Assembly (NCBI GenBank): GCA_937988705.1
Contig: CALKIA010000067.1
Span: 1-7,403 of the forward strand
Reading direction: 5' to 3'
Length of the DNA: 7,403 nucleotides
Source: an uncultured Chloroflexota bacterium
Lineage (GTDB): Bacteria > Chloroflexota > Anaerolineae > Aggregatilineales > Phototrophicaceae
Positions 1 to 6,023 of the stretch are shown here, piece after piece. The notes beneath the pieces are model-generated. The model was not told the origin of the DNA. It did no database searches and saw nothing but the letters and a program-made list of their open reading frames with translations. Position 1 is the first letter of the stretch, and the number at the start of each line of letters is the position of its first letter. The translations under genes were made by a program, and so were the position numbers.

Positions 1-65
1 ATTCTCTCGATTGTTAAAAGTATCCTGTCCTCAACCGAATTCAGGGAGGGGAGACAACACTGTCC

Positions 66-116
66 GCCGAGCCGAGCGTGTTTTCGTAGGGACGCGATTT
101 ATCGCGTCCGCGTAGC
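66..116 (-). repeat. Dispersed hairpin repeat, copy 1 (inverted)
   Basis: The core at 90-109 is a near-perfect hairpin: GGACGCGAT, a TT spacer, then ATCGCGTCC. Read on the - strand it gives CGCGGACGCGATAAATCGCG followed by TCCCTACGAA. This matches the core of three other copies in the window, near 2272-2307, 2865-2939 and 4472-4536, which lie in the opposite orientation. This copy has the most intact stem of the four. It encodes no protein and could be a REP/MITE-like element; no mobilising enzyme is visible nearby. Confidence 0.7.
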
Positions 117-150
117 TGGCAACCGGCGACTGGTTGATTCGCGCCGATTT

Positions 151-187
151 CCCCTCGCCTTTAGGAGAGGGCTGGGGGTGAGGTTGA
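151..187. repeat. Second GC-rich palindromic repeat
   Basis: The stretch has imperfect stem arms, CCCTC-G-CCT and AGG-A-GAGGG (152-171), around a TT spacer. It is followed by a G-rich segment, GCTGGGGGTGAGG. From memory it resembles a short intergenic repeat seen in many unrelated bacterial genomes, whose translation often reads like HPxPSPKGEG; the - strand here does read HPQPSPKGEG. Only one copy occurs in this window, so its repeat status rests on recall rather than on internal comparison. Confidence 0.5.
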
Positions 188-297
188 ATCTTTCTACCCA
201 AGCGCCTGCCTCGTTCAGACCATGAGCAAATCGCCTGCCCCGAACGCACTCCTACCCCACACCCCATAAATTGGCTCACCTGTTCGCAAGCCCTTCA

Positions 298-327
298 TTG
301 GCAGAACGGGGTTATAGCGTATATAGT
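298..327 (+). promoter_or_regulatory. Predicted sigma70 promoter of add operon
   Basis: A -35 box TTGGCA (298-303, five of six consensus bases) is followed by an 18-base spacer and a -10 box TATAGT (322-327, five of six). Transcription would begin near 334, leaving a leader of about 25 bases before the TTG start of add. No operator or riboswitch-like fold is evident. Confidence 0.6.
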
Positions 328-345
328 AAGTAAAAATCGCTGCTA

Positions 346-350
346 GAGAG
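346..350 (+). promoter_or_regulatory. Ribosome binding site for add (decides TTG start)
   Basis: GAGAG lies 8 bases before the TTG at 359. An in-frame TAG at 344-346 excludes any longer start, and no ATG precedes the conserved ELHRHLEGS segment, so this site supports TTG as the real start codon. Confidence 0.55.
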
Positions 351-358
351 TAACTTCA

Positions 359-1396
359 TTGATCAACGATGATTTGATCGCCACCGCGCGCACCCTCCCC
401 AAAATTGAGCTGCACCGCCATCTCGAAGGGTCGCTGCGCCTCGAAACCCTCATCGGCATTGCGCTGGAATATGAGCTGACGCTGCCCGCCTTCAGTGTGG
501 AAACGCTGCGCCCGTACGTGCAGATGATGCCAGACGAGGAGCGGTCATCCAAGCGATTTCTCGGCAAATTTGCGGTGCTGCGCCAGTTTTACCGCTCCGA
601 GCAGGTCATCAAGCGGGTGACGCAGGAAGTTATCGCGGACGCTGCCGCCGACAACATCAAATACATGGAACTGCGCTTCACCCCGCAGGCGCTCAACAAC
701 ATCATGCACTGTGACTACGAAACCGTGGTCGAATGGGTGTGCAATGCGAGCCGTGAAGCGTGCAGTCAGCATGACATCAATGTCAAGCTGATCCTGTCGA
801 TGAACCGCCATGAGAGCGTCGGCATCGGCGAACTGGTGCTGCAAGCGGCGCTCAAGTTCCATGACGCGGGCGTGGTCGGCATTGATCTGGCGGGTCAGGA
901 AGAAGGCTTTTCCGGCCTCCCCTTCAGCGATCTGTTCCAGGACGCGAAAGCGGCCGGGCTGGGCGTGACCATCCACGCGGGCGAATGGTCAGGAGCAAAC
1001 AGCGTGCGTGAAGCCGTTGAGCAGTTGAACGCGGATCGCATCGGGCACGGGATCCGCGCCGCCGAAGATGCCAACGTGGTCGCGCTGCTGCGCGAACGCG
1101 GCACGGTGCTGGAAGTGTGCCCGCAGAGCAACATCGACAGCGGCGTGATCGAGACGTATGCCGCACATCCACTGCTGCCGCTGTATCGAAACGGCGTCAA
1201 AACGACCATCAACACGGATGACCCGCTTATCTCTGACATCACGCTGAGCGACGAGTTCGCGAATACCATGCAGCACGGCGGCCTGACGCTGGCCGACGTG
1301 AAAGCGCAAACGCTCACCGCCGCGCGCGGCGCGTTCCTCCCCGAAGCGGAGCGGGCGGCGCTCGTGGCACAGTTCGAAACGTGGTTGAACGCATGA
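359..1396 (+). CDS. add: Adenosine deaminase
   Basis: This is a 345-residue cytosolic zinc enzyme of the amidohydrolase superfamily that should convert adenosine (or deoxyadenosine) to inosine plus ammonia in purine salvage. All hallmark motifs of the family are visible. They are KIELHRHLEGS with metal ligands H19 and H21, the IDLAGQE strand near 176-181, HAGE with metal ligand H206 and catalytic E209, RIGHG with catalytic H230, EVCPQSN (252-258) and NTDDP with D287 and D288. Length is typical of bacterial Add. The start is TTG, with an upstream GAGAG and a promoter at 298-327. The stop codon overlaps the ATG of the next gene (ATGA), so the two are probably translationally coupled. Closely related enzymes act on adenine or aminodeoxyfutalosine, so substrate identity is inferred. 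The deaminase family itself is near certain. Confidence 0.93.
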   Translation: MINDDLIATARTLPKIELHRHLEGSLRLETLIGIALEYELTLPAFSVETLRPYVQMMPDEERSSKRFLGKFAVLRQFYRSEQVIKRVTQEVIADAAADNIKYMELRFTPQALNNIMHCDYETVVEWVCNASREACSQHDINVKLILSMNRHESVGIGELVLQAALKFHDAGVVGIDLAGQEEGFSGLPFSDLFQDAKAAGLGVTIHAGEWSGANSVREAVEQLNADRIGHGIRAAEDANVVALLRERGTVLEVCPQSNIDSGVIETYAAHPLLPLYRNGVKTTINTDDPLISDITLSDEFANTMQHGGLTLADVKAQTLTAARGAFLPEAERAALVAQFETWLNA

Positions 1397-2253
1397 TCCA
1401 GCTGGGCGAGTTTCAACTGTCGCTGATCAACGACTGCTCGATTCAGGTCGATACGGGCGGCGCGTTCGGCCTCGTGCCGCGCGCGCTCTACCAAGACCTG
1501 ATGCCCGTCGATGTAGCGACGAACACCGTCCCCATGACGCATCACGCGCTGCTCATCCAGACCGGGACGCAGAACATCATTGTGGATGTGGGCTACGGCG
1601 ACAAACTGAGCGACAAGCAGAAGGCGTTCATGCAGCTGCAGCGCCTTGACGGCGGCTTGATCGGCGGGCTGGCACGTAAGGGACTGAAACCGGAAGACAT
1701 CCATCTGGTGATCGACACGCACCTGCACAACGATCACTGCGGTGGCAACACCACGCTGATCGACGGGCGGCCTGTCGCCGTGTTCCCCAACGCCGAATAC
1801 GTGGTGCAGCGCCGCGAATTTGCAGACGCCATGCGCCCCAACGAACGCACGCGCGCCACCTACATCCTCGACAACTATGAGCCGCTGGTCGCCAGCGGGC
1901 AAATGCGCCTGCTCGACGGCGACACCGAACTCGCGCCGGGGATCACCGGGGTGGTGTCGCCGGGACACACACCCGGTCACATGAGCGTGCGCCTGCACAG
2001 CGGCGGGCAGTGGGCGGCCTTCGTGTGCGACCTCGCCTCCTACGCCATCCACTTTGAGCGCCTCGGCTGGATGACGGGCTACGACGTCGAACCGCTGGTC
2101 ACGCTGGAGAGCAAGCGCGTGTGGCAGGCGTGGGCGCTGGAAACAGATGCCCTGCTCATCTTCCCGCACGACCCGCTGCGCCCCATGGGCCGCCTCACCG
2201 AAGACGCCAAAGGCCGACGCATCGTCGTCAAGGTCGACGAGCCGTACGTGTAA
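1393..2253 (+). CDS. MBL-fold metallo-hydrolase (lactonase/YtnP-like)
   Basis: This 286-residue protein has a metallo-beta-lactamase fold and no signal peptide, so it is probably cytosolic. The dinuclear metal site is intact: HLHNDH (H110, H112, D114, H115), SPGHTPGH (metal His H192, with H196 after it), VCDLA (bridging D213) and a late FPHDP His (H259). Length and motif spacing fit the branch containing quorum-quenching lactonases such as YtnP and AiiA-like enzymes, and methyl parathion hydrolase, rather than true beta-lactamases. The substrate is unknown. ATG at 1393 is preferred because its ATGA overlaps the add stop; a GTG at 1381 would add four residues. Pairing with add suggests cotranscription, but no shared pathway is evident. 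Confidence 0.85.
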   Translation: MIQLGEFQLSLINDCSIQVDTGGAFGLVPRALYQDLMPVDVATNTVPMTHHALLIQTGTQNIIVDVGYGDKLSDKQKAFMQLQRLDGGLIGGLARKGLKPEDIHLVIDTHLHNDHCGGNTTLIDGRPVAVFPNAEYVVQRREFADAMRPNERTRATYILDNYEPLVASGQMRLLDGDTELAPGITGVVSPGHTPGHMSVRLHSGGQWAAFVCDLASYAIHFERLGWMTGYDVEPLVTLESKRVWQAWALETDALLIFPHDPLRPMGRLTEDAKGRRIVVKVDEPYV

Positions 2254-2266
2254 GCCGCTTCCTGCT

Positions 2267-2326
2267 CCGATGCAGCGGACGCGCTGAATCACGTCCCTAC
2301 GAAGTCATGTTGCGCCGTGTGGCTCA
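2267..2326 (+). repeat. Dispersed hairpin repeat, copy 2
   Basis: The core, GCAGCGGACGCGCTGAATCA then CGTCCCTACGAAGTCA (2272-2307), matches copy 4 almost base for base and copy 3 closely. Similarity trails on to a GTGTGGCTCA end that resembles the CGGCTCGCA end of copies 3 and 4. One stem base is changed (CACGTCC for CGCGTCC), so the hairpin is slightly decayed. It lies 13 bases after the MBL stop and marks the point where base composition drops. Confidence 0.7.
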
Positions 2327-2360
2327 ATCGGTTTGAAAGAATCCCACTATTGTCCAACAC

Positions 2361-2365
2361 GGGAG
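2361..2365 (+). promoter_or_regulatory. Ribosome binding site of the 145-residue CDS
   Basis: GGGAG sits 10 bases before the ATG at 2376, a reasonable Shine-Dalgarno match that supports this start. No clear promoter was found in the 120 bases upstream, although TTGAAA occurs at 2333-2338 without a well-spaced -10 box. Confidence 0.55.
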
Positions 2366-2375
2366 TAACTATCCC

Positions 2376-2813
2376 ATGAAGCCGTGGCTAGCATTTCATC
2401 AACTCCTACAAACCGAAGTCGATCCTCTGCTTAAAGACTATGGCTTTGAGCTTGTAGAAGCAAGTTTAGACACTGAAGGAGTGACACGCACCTATGCATT
2501 GCCAGAGGAACGAGGAGGTATAGCTATTGACGTTATTCGGAGAATCGGCATAGACAAAAATCTACTCCCTTTTGATATGTATTGGTTAAAATTTGAGGGA
2601 GGGATTCGCTCTTCAGAGAAAGGGGATTTACTTCCCATTGAAATAATGCCTGACTACACGCCTTCATTGGATGCAGTAGACTCAGAGATATACATGAGGG
2701 ATATAGGGTGGTTATATCGAGATTTGGATGAGCTGCAAACTATAGTAAACGATCTGAAAACTAAGCTTCAATCTACCTTAAAACACACAAATATGAGTGA
2801 CACGGAGCCGTGA
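2376..2813 (+). CDS. Hypothetical protein, small soluble, unrecognised
   Basis: I do not recognise the family of this 145-residue protein. It is acidic and soluble, with no signal peptide, membrane segment or cysteine motif. The first 35 residues look helical then strand-like (FHQLLQTEVDPLLKDYGFEL). The centre is mixed alpha/beta (GGIAIDVIRRIGI, FDMYWLKFEGGI). The C-terminal part, about 110-138, is a likely amphipathic helix or coiled coil (YRDLDELQTIVNDLKTKL). A GGGAG site and an ATG support the start, and codon use is visibly more AT-rich than in add. Repeat copies lie on both sides, which suggests acquired DNA. Small orphan proteins of this kind are sometimes immunity or cargo genes, but nothing here shows that. 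Confidence 0.7.
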   Translation: MKPWLAFHQLLQTEVDPLLKDYGFELVEASLDTEGVTRTYALPEERGGIAIDVIRRIGIDKNLLPFDMYWLKFEGGIRSSEKGDLLPIEIMPDYTPSLDAVDSEIYMRDIGWLYRDLDELQTIVNDLKTKLQSTLKHTNMSDTEP

Positions 2814-2819
2814 ACGGCG

Positions 2820-2836
2820 TGCTCAATACTTGAGCA
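2820..2836 (+). terminator. Short hairpin after the 145-residue CDS
   Basis: TGCTCAA and TTGAGCA form a perfect 7-base stem with a TAC loop, starting 7 bases after the stop codon. No run of T follows, so it is a weak candidate for an intrinsic terminator. It could instead be a 3'-end stabilising stem. Confidence 0.3.
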
Positions 2837-2864
2837 AGTGTGCGAAGGTGTAAATCTCTCGAAC

Positions 2865-2939
2865 GCGCCCGATTTTGGTGCAGCCGCCGCGCTGAATCGC
2901 GTCCCGACGAAGTCACGCCGCCCCGGTGCGCGGCTCGCA
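2865..2939 (+). repeat. Dispersed hairpin repeat, copy 3
   Basis: The element runs from CCGATTTTGGTGCAGC through CGCGCTGAATCGCGTCCC and CGAAGTCACG to a final CGGCTCGCA. Copy 4 shares the same order of blocks, including the GATTTTGG start and the CGGCTCGCA end, which gives a unit of about 65-75 bases. The left stem arm is altered (GCCGCG in place of GGACGCG), so the central hairpin is partly lost. Confidence 0.65.
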
Positions 2940-3295
2940 TTGCTCTTCGAAGTTTCCCAAAATCAGTCTAGCAGCGAAAATTGTAGAGGTTTCCCATTCG
3001 GAAAGTGTCTCTTCGTTTCCAGTCATTTATGTCCCATTTGGTTTGACGATATACACTAAATTGGATCTATCGGTTTCAAGCACAAGGCGGTTTCCGGAAT
3101 CAGACTTGGAAACCTAACGAGCGTGATGCAGTTGGTTACTGTAACCGTTCAAGCGGATGTGACGATAATCAAACTATTGTACCTACAGCATCTAGCCGTA
3201 ACTCAGGCGACATCCGTTTCAATTGGATCGACGCTTTTATGCGTACGACACTTGCTCGACTGATTTCGTGAACATATGTATTTCACTAATTGAGT

Positions 3296-3301
3296 AGGGG
3301 A
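3296..3301 (+). promoter_or_regulatory. Ribosome binding site choosing the 3308 start
   Basis: AGGGGA lies 6 bases before a TTG at 3308. An in-frame TTG at 3290 is possible, but it would put this site inside the gene and add six residues before a standard signal peptide. The site therefore favours 3308. Confidence 0.65.
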
Positions 3302-3307
3302 TACCTC

Positions 3308-4408
3308 TTGCGTAACCGTAGTGCATTCGTAATCAGCTTTCTCGTCATGCTGCTCTATTTGACTGTTGGTACCTCGGCTCAGTCACCGCAGTATGAGAAT
3401 CTCGCGCTTCAACTTAGCCCGAACGGTGAAACAATCGCCGTTGGGACATACTATGGAGAACTCATTCTCTACGATGCAGTTTCAAGAAATACCCTTCATA
3501 CGTTTCAGCATGAAGCCGACATCTATGATCTTGAGTGGTCACCTGATGGAGTTCGAATTGCTGCCGTTAGCTACTTTGGGAATGTCAAAGTTTGGGACAC
3601 GGTCTCATATGAATTGCTATTCTCAATTGACTTGCCGTTAAATATTGTGTTTCGTGTAAACTGGAGTCCAGATGGAACTCAACTTGCGAGAACCTCAGCA
3701 GAATCTGGCACTACATTGTTGGATTCAACCACAGGTAGCGAGCTATTTCACTTACAAACAGGCGATACGGCAGATAGCCTATGGTTTCCGTCAACATATT
3801 TGATGACAGCCGGTCTCGTGGGGTTGAGGGTATGGAACGGCGAGATTGAGTTGTCCCGGATTCTTGGAACCGTGAACGGCGTGATTAATAGCAATCTCCC
3901 CTCACGAATTGCGTTTTCTTCGACCCTAAATTCTATCGCAGTGTATGGTAATACTGCTCCAACAATTGATTCTGCGGGTAACATAACTGATAGTAGGATG
4001 GTTTTGCAAACATATGCTTTTCCAGCGTTTGAACTTCTTAATTCGATCAATTTATCTTTGCCAGAACAGACCTCCGTTATAAAATTAGAATGGTCTGAGA
4101 ATGGCGCATATATTGCTATGAGTACAACAGACGGCTACCTTCGAATATGGGATGGTCTTTTCTTAACGCCCGTCAATGAAATATTTGTCGCCAGTGCTGG
4201 TTGGGCATTTGACTGGTTGAACGATACGGAAATTATCTTTGCACCAAATCACATGATACCTAATACCATACAGGTGGTAATCCCACCTCCCCCCACTCCT
4301 TCACCGACAGCGACCCCGACCCTCACTCCATCGCCAACGGCAACGCTGACACCCATCCCAACACCGACGTCATCCGTCATCTGTTGTACGTTGTCAAACC
4401 AAGTGTGA
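3308..4408 (+). CDS. Secreted WD40-repeat beta-propeller protein
   Basis: This 366-residue exported protein begins with a textbook signal peptide: a basic RNR start, a hydrophobic core at about 6-20, and likely cleavage after T-S-A24. The mature part carries about seven WD40-like blades. Three are clear (LSPNGETIAVGTYYG...LYD, EWSPDGVRIAAVSYFG...VWD, EWSENGAYIAMSTTDG...IWD) and the others are degenerate, so a full propeller is plausible, probably as a binding scaffold outside the cell. A Pro/Thr-rich tail follows (about 326-354) and then a short CC-containing end. Such tails are common in Chloroflexota exported proteins, where they often join a further domain; here the frame stops almost at once, so truncation or a frameshift is possible. 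The partner is unknown. TTG at 3308 was chosen for its AGGGGA site. The gene is AT-rich compared with its neighbours and flanked by repeat copies 3 and 4. Confidence 0.85.
   Translation: MRNRSAFVISFLVMLLYLTVGTSAQSPQYENLALQLSPNGETIAVGTYYGELILYDAVSRNTLHTFQHEADIYDLEWSPDGVRIAAVSYFGNVKVWDTVSYELLFSIDLPLNIVFRVNWSPDGTQLARTSAESGTTLLDSTTGSELFHLQTGDTADSLWFPSTYLMTAGLVGLRVWNGEIELSRILGTVNGVINSNLPSRIAFSSTLNSIAVYGNTAPTIDSAGNITDSRMVLQTYAFPAFELLNSINLSLPEQTSVIKLEWSENGAYIAMSTTDGYLRIWDGLFLTPVNEIFVASAGWAFDWLNDTEIIFAPNHMIPNTIQVVIPPPPTPSPTATPTLTPSPTATLTPIPTPTSSVICCTLSNQV
4283..4369 (+). repeat. Pro/Thr-rich low-complexity coding repeat
   Basis: This encodes the tail of the WD40 protein. Two degenerate 30-base units at 4298-4327 and 4328-4357 encode PSPTATPTLT and PSPTATLTPI. 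The C-rich tract (CCTCCCCCC at its start) is the kind of sequence prone to slippage or sequencing indels, which matters for the odd end of the gene. Confidence 0.7.
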
Positions 4409-4471
4409 CACCCAATCGGGCGAAGAGTGTATAACATCTGCACAAAGAGCACGCGAGGCTATCGCTCTGAT

Positions 4472-4536
4472 GCGTGCGATTTTGGCGCAGCGGACGCGCT
4501 GAATCGCATCCCTACAAACTCGCTTTACGGCTCGCA
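4472..4536 (+). repeat. Dispersed hairpin repeat, copy 4
   Basis: The core GCAGCGGACGCGCTGAATCG followed by CATCCCTAC matches copy 2, and the outer blocks (GCGATTTTGG before, CGGCTCGCA after) match copy 3. The outer GCGATT (4476-4481) and AATCGC (4502-4507) also form an inverted pair around the core. It lies between the convergent ends of the WD40 gene and the - strand unit, and its last 12 bases overlap the stop end of the - strand gene. No U-rich terminator is evident in the 116 bases between the two genes, so this fold is the only structured element there. Confidence 0.7.
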
Positions 4537-5049
4537 CCCGCCTGTGAACAACCAGCTCAGGTCGTGACCGCCGTATTGGAACACTTCGCCCTGCGCCATC
4601 AACTGCTTCGCGTAGATCGCCAGCGCCTCGAACACCGCGTCATAGCCGAATTCCCGCGCCGACCGCGCCATCTTGTACAGGCGCACCGGCCAATGTGTCC
4701 ACGCCTGCCCCGGCGCGGGCGCAGCGACCGGAGCGGCGGTCGGCACGTCCCACCCCCATGCCAGCGCGCCGAGTTGGAGGCCGCGCCGATGCCGCTCGAC
4801 GAACTGCGGATCGGCGTTGAGTTGGGCGATCTCCGCCTCGTAGACGGTGTACGCCAGCCCGTAGGCGCTGGCGCGCATGATCGGATACGCCCACCAGTCA
4901 TAGTGGCCGTGGTGGAACTGCGCCCACTGCCCCGCCGCCGCCCACGCCTCAAAGTCGGCGATTTGCGCGGCGTGGCGGGCTTTCAGTGCGGCCACGCCCA
5001 CAAAGGCGGGATCGGTATTCGCGCGGAGGGTCACTGGCGGGACTGCCAT
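4525..5049 (-). CDS. Hypothetical Trp/His-rich protein
   Basis: I cannot assign a function to this 174-residue soluble protein. It is rich in aromatic residues and histidine, with a striking HHGHYDWWAYPI segment (46-57) that could form a metal or ligand site, a YTVYEAEIAQLNADPQFVERH helix region (68-87), LAWGWDV (96-102), a short Ala/Pro linker (104-114), and WPVRLYKMARSAREFGYDA (120-138). It looks like one compact, mostly helical domain. The ATG at 5049 overlaps the end of the preceding gene by 19 bases with GAGGA directly before it. A GTG at 5034 that overlaps the upstream stop (GTGA) is an alternative giving 169 residues. It is the last gene of the mutM unit, and its final residues fall in repeat copy 4. 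Confidence 0.75.
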   Translation of the reverse strand: MAVPPVTLRANTDPAFVGVAALKARHAAQIADFEAWAAAGQWAQFHHGHYDWWAYPIMRASAYGLAYTVYEAEIAQLNADPQFVERHRRGLQLGALAWGWDVPTAAPVAAPAPGQAWTHWPVRLYKMARSAREFGYDAVFEALAIYAKQLMAQGEVFQYGGHDLSWLFTGGCEP

Positions 5050-6020
5050 TCCTCAATCGTGTTGGCCATGAACGCGCGGATTTCCGCGTCCGCAATGTCG
5101 CTGACCGCCTCGTAAATGTGGCCGTCCACGTCGATCTCGACGCCGCCATGCGCCGCAGGGCGCACATGGATGTTTCGCCCTGTGTAAGCGGGGGTCAGCG
5201 CCAGCTTGTGCTGCAAGTAACTCTCAATCGCCGCGGCGATGTTGATTTCGGGGATCACTTCCCGGGGCGGTGCTTTACGGCCGCGCCGTGACGTGTCAAT
5301 CTGATCCGGCATCTTGAACTTGGGCAGGTCGCCCGGCAGCGGCACAGTCGGGGGCGGAGTCGTTGTAACGGGGCGCGCCTCGCTCGTCGTGACCTTCGGC
5401 GGCGTAGGTGGCGGGGCGGCGGGCGGCACGGGCGGTTCGTCGGCAGACACTGCCGCGGTCGGCGCTTCGGACAGCACCGCGGCGGATGGCGCGGCAGCCG
5501 GCGGGGTCGGCTTGGCCGCCGGCGTTTCCAGCGTGACGCGGTTGCCCGACGCCAGTTCCTTCATCGTCAGGTTGAAGCGGCGTTTGAATTCGGGATCGGC
5601 GACGGCGGGCGGATTACGATAGACCTTCGCGCCGATCTGCACCAGCAGGCCGCCATCCGCTACATCGCGCAGAATCGTCAGCACTTCGACGGCTTCCACG
5701 GACTCGCCTTCGGTCAACTGGATCCGGTGCATCCCCGCTGGTCGAGCGGGCGCGGCGGGTGTGAGCGGAACACTGGTCAACAGATCCAGATCGGGCAGGT
5801 CGTGCAGCGGTATCTCATGCGCCGACGAGGCCTCGGGTGGGCTGCTGAAGAGACTCGCCATCCCCGCGCCAGAATTCGCCAATGCCGCTTTCTGGCGTTT
5901 CTTCGACCGCTCCGACACGATATAGATGAGGACGCCGATCAAGACAATGCCGGACAAGCACAGGGTGCCGATCAGCGGCACGGGAACTTGCTGAAGAAAA
6001 TCGCTGATTCCGCTTTCCAT
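5031..6020 (-). CDS. Membrane-anchored protein with Pro/Ala linkers, unknown
   Basis: This 329-residue protein of unknown function has one membrane segment at about 14-35 (LIGTLCLSGIVLIGVLIYIV). It is followed at once by basic SERSKKRQK, so the bulk should face the cytoplasm. Next come a low-complexity stretch (46-95), a small alpha/beta domain (about 97-165, MHRIQLTEGESVEAVEVL to FNLTMKELASG), a long Pro/Ala/Thr linker (166-230), and a conserved-looking C-terminal domain (about 252-329) with helices around a GRNIHVRP...GVEIDVDGHIYEAV beta section. The layout suggests a tethered scaffold or adaptor. The gene starts 3 bases after the mutM stop, with GGTGGTGGG upstream inside mutM, and overlaps the next gene. 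No enzyme motif is visible. Confidence 0.8.
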   Translation of the reverse strand: MESGISDFLQQVPVPLIGTLCLSGIVLIGVLIYIVSERSKKRQKAALANSGAGMASLFSSPPEASSAHEIPLHDLPDLDLLTSVPLTPAAPARPAGMHRIQLTEGESVEAVEVLTILRDVADGGLLVQIGAKVYRNPPAVADPEFKRRFNLTMKELASGNRVTLETPAAKPTPPAAAPSAAVLSEAPTAAVSADEPPVPPAAPPPTPPKVTTSEARPVTTTPPPTVPLPGDLPKFKMPDQIDTSRRGRKAPPREVIPEINIAAAIESYLQHKLALTPAYTGRNIHVRPAAHGGVEIDVDGHIYEAVSDIADAEIRAFMANTIEEWQSRQ

Positions 6021-6023
6021 GAT

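Larger units (their letters stand above)
1..297. other. Non-coding leader with repeats, no gene
   Basis: No protein-coding gene is supported here. The only open frame of note runs on the - strand across 31-279, and its translation is built largely from two repeat elements (66-116 and 151-187), so it is treated as an artefact. The rest is unremarkable sequence upstream of the add promoter. Confidence 0.7.
2814..3307. other. Gene-free AT-rich spacer of about 490 bases
   Basis: No gene is supported here. Two open frames at 2838-3059 and 2926-3117 begin near or inside repeat copy 3, lack convincing ribosome sites and do not resemble proteins. The spacer holds the hairpin at 2820-2836, repeat copy 3, a perfect 13-base palindrome GGTTACTGTAACC at 3134-3146, and spaced inverted arms CGGATGT (3154-3160) and ACATCCG (3210-3216). 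A weak promoter-like pair, TTGCTC (3252-3257) and TATGTA (3275-3280) with a 17-base gap, precedes the WD40 gene. Confidence 0.55.

Noticed and set aside
31..279. An 82-codon - strand open frame in the leader
   Set aside because: Its translation comes largely from the two repeat elements (PSPKGEG and NRVPTK segments). NRVPTK also appears when repeat copy 3 is translated, which shows it is repeat-derived.
1381..1392. A GTG start for the MBL gene
   Set aside because: The ATG at 1393 forms an ATGA with the add stop and is the better codon. The extra four residues add nothing recognisable, though they cannot be excluded.
1393..2253. Reading the MBL gene as a beta-lactamase resistance gene
   Set aside because: There is no signal peptide, and the motif spacing and late FPHDP His fit the lactonase/phosphotriesterase-like branch.
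895..2292. A 465-codon open frame on the - strand opposite add and the MBL gene
   Set aside because: It is a shadow of two clear + strand enzymes in GC-rich DNA. Its translation is Arg/His/Ala-rich without motifs, while the + strand frames carry intact catalytic sites.
2838..3117. Two short + strand open frames in the spacer before the WD40 gene
   Set aside because: They begin near or inside repeat copy 3, lack ribosome sites and do not look like proteins.
4474..5115. A 213-codon + strand open frame
   Set aside because: It begins in repeat copy 4 and lies opposite the two coupled - strand genes. Its Arg/Pro/His-rich translation has no recognisable domain.
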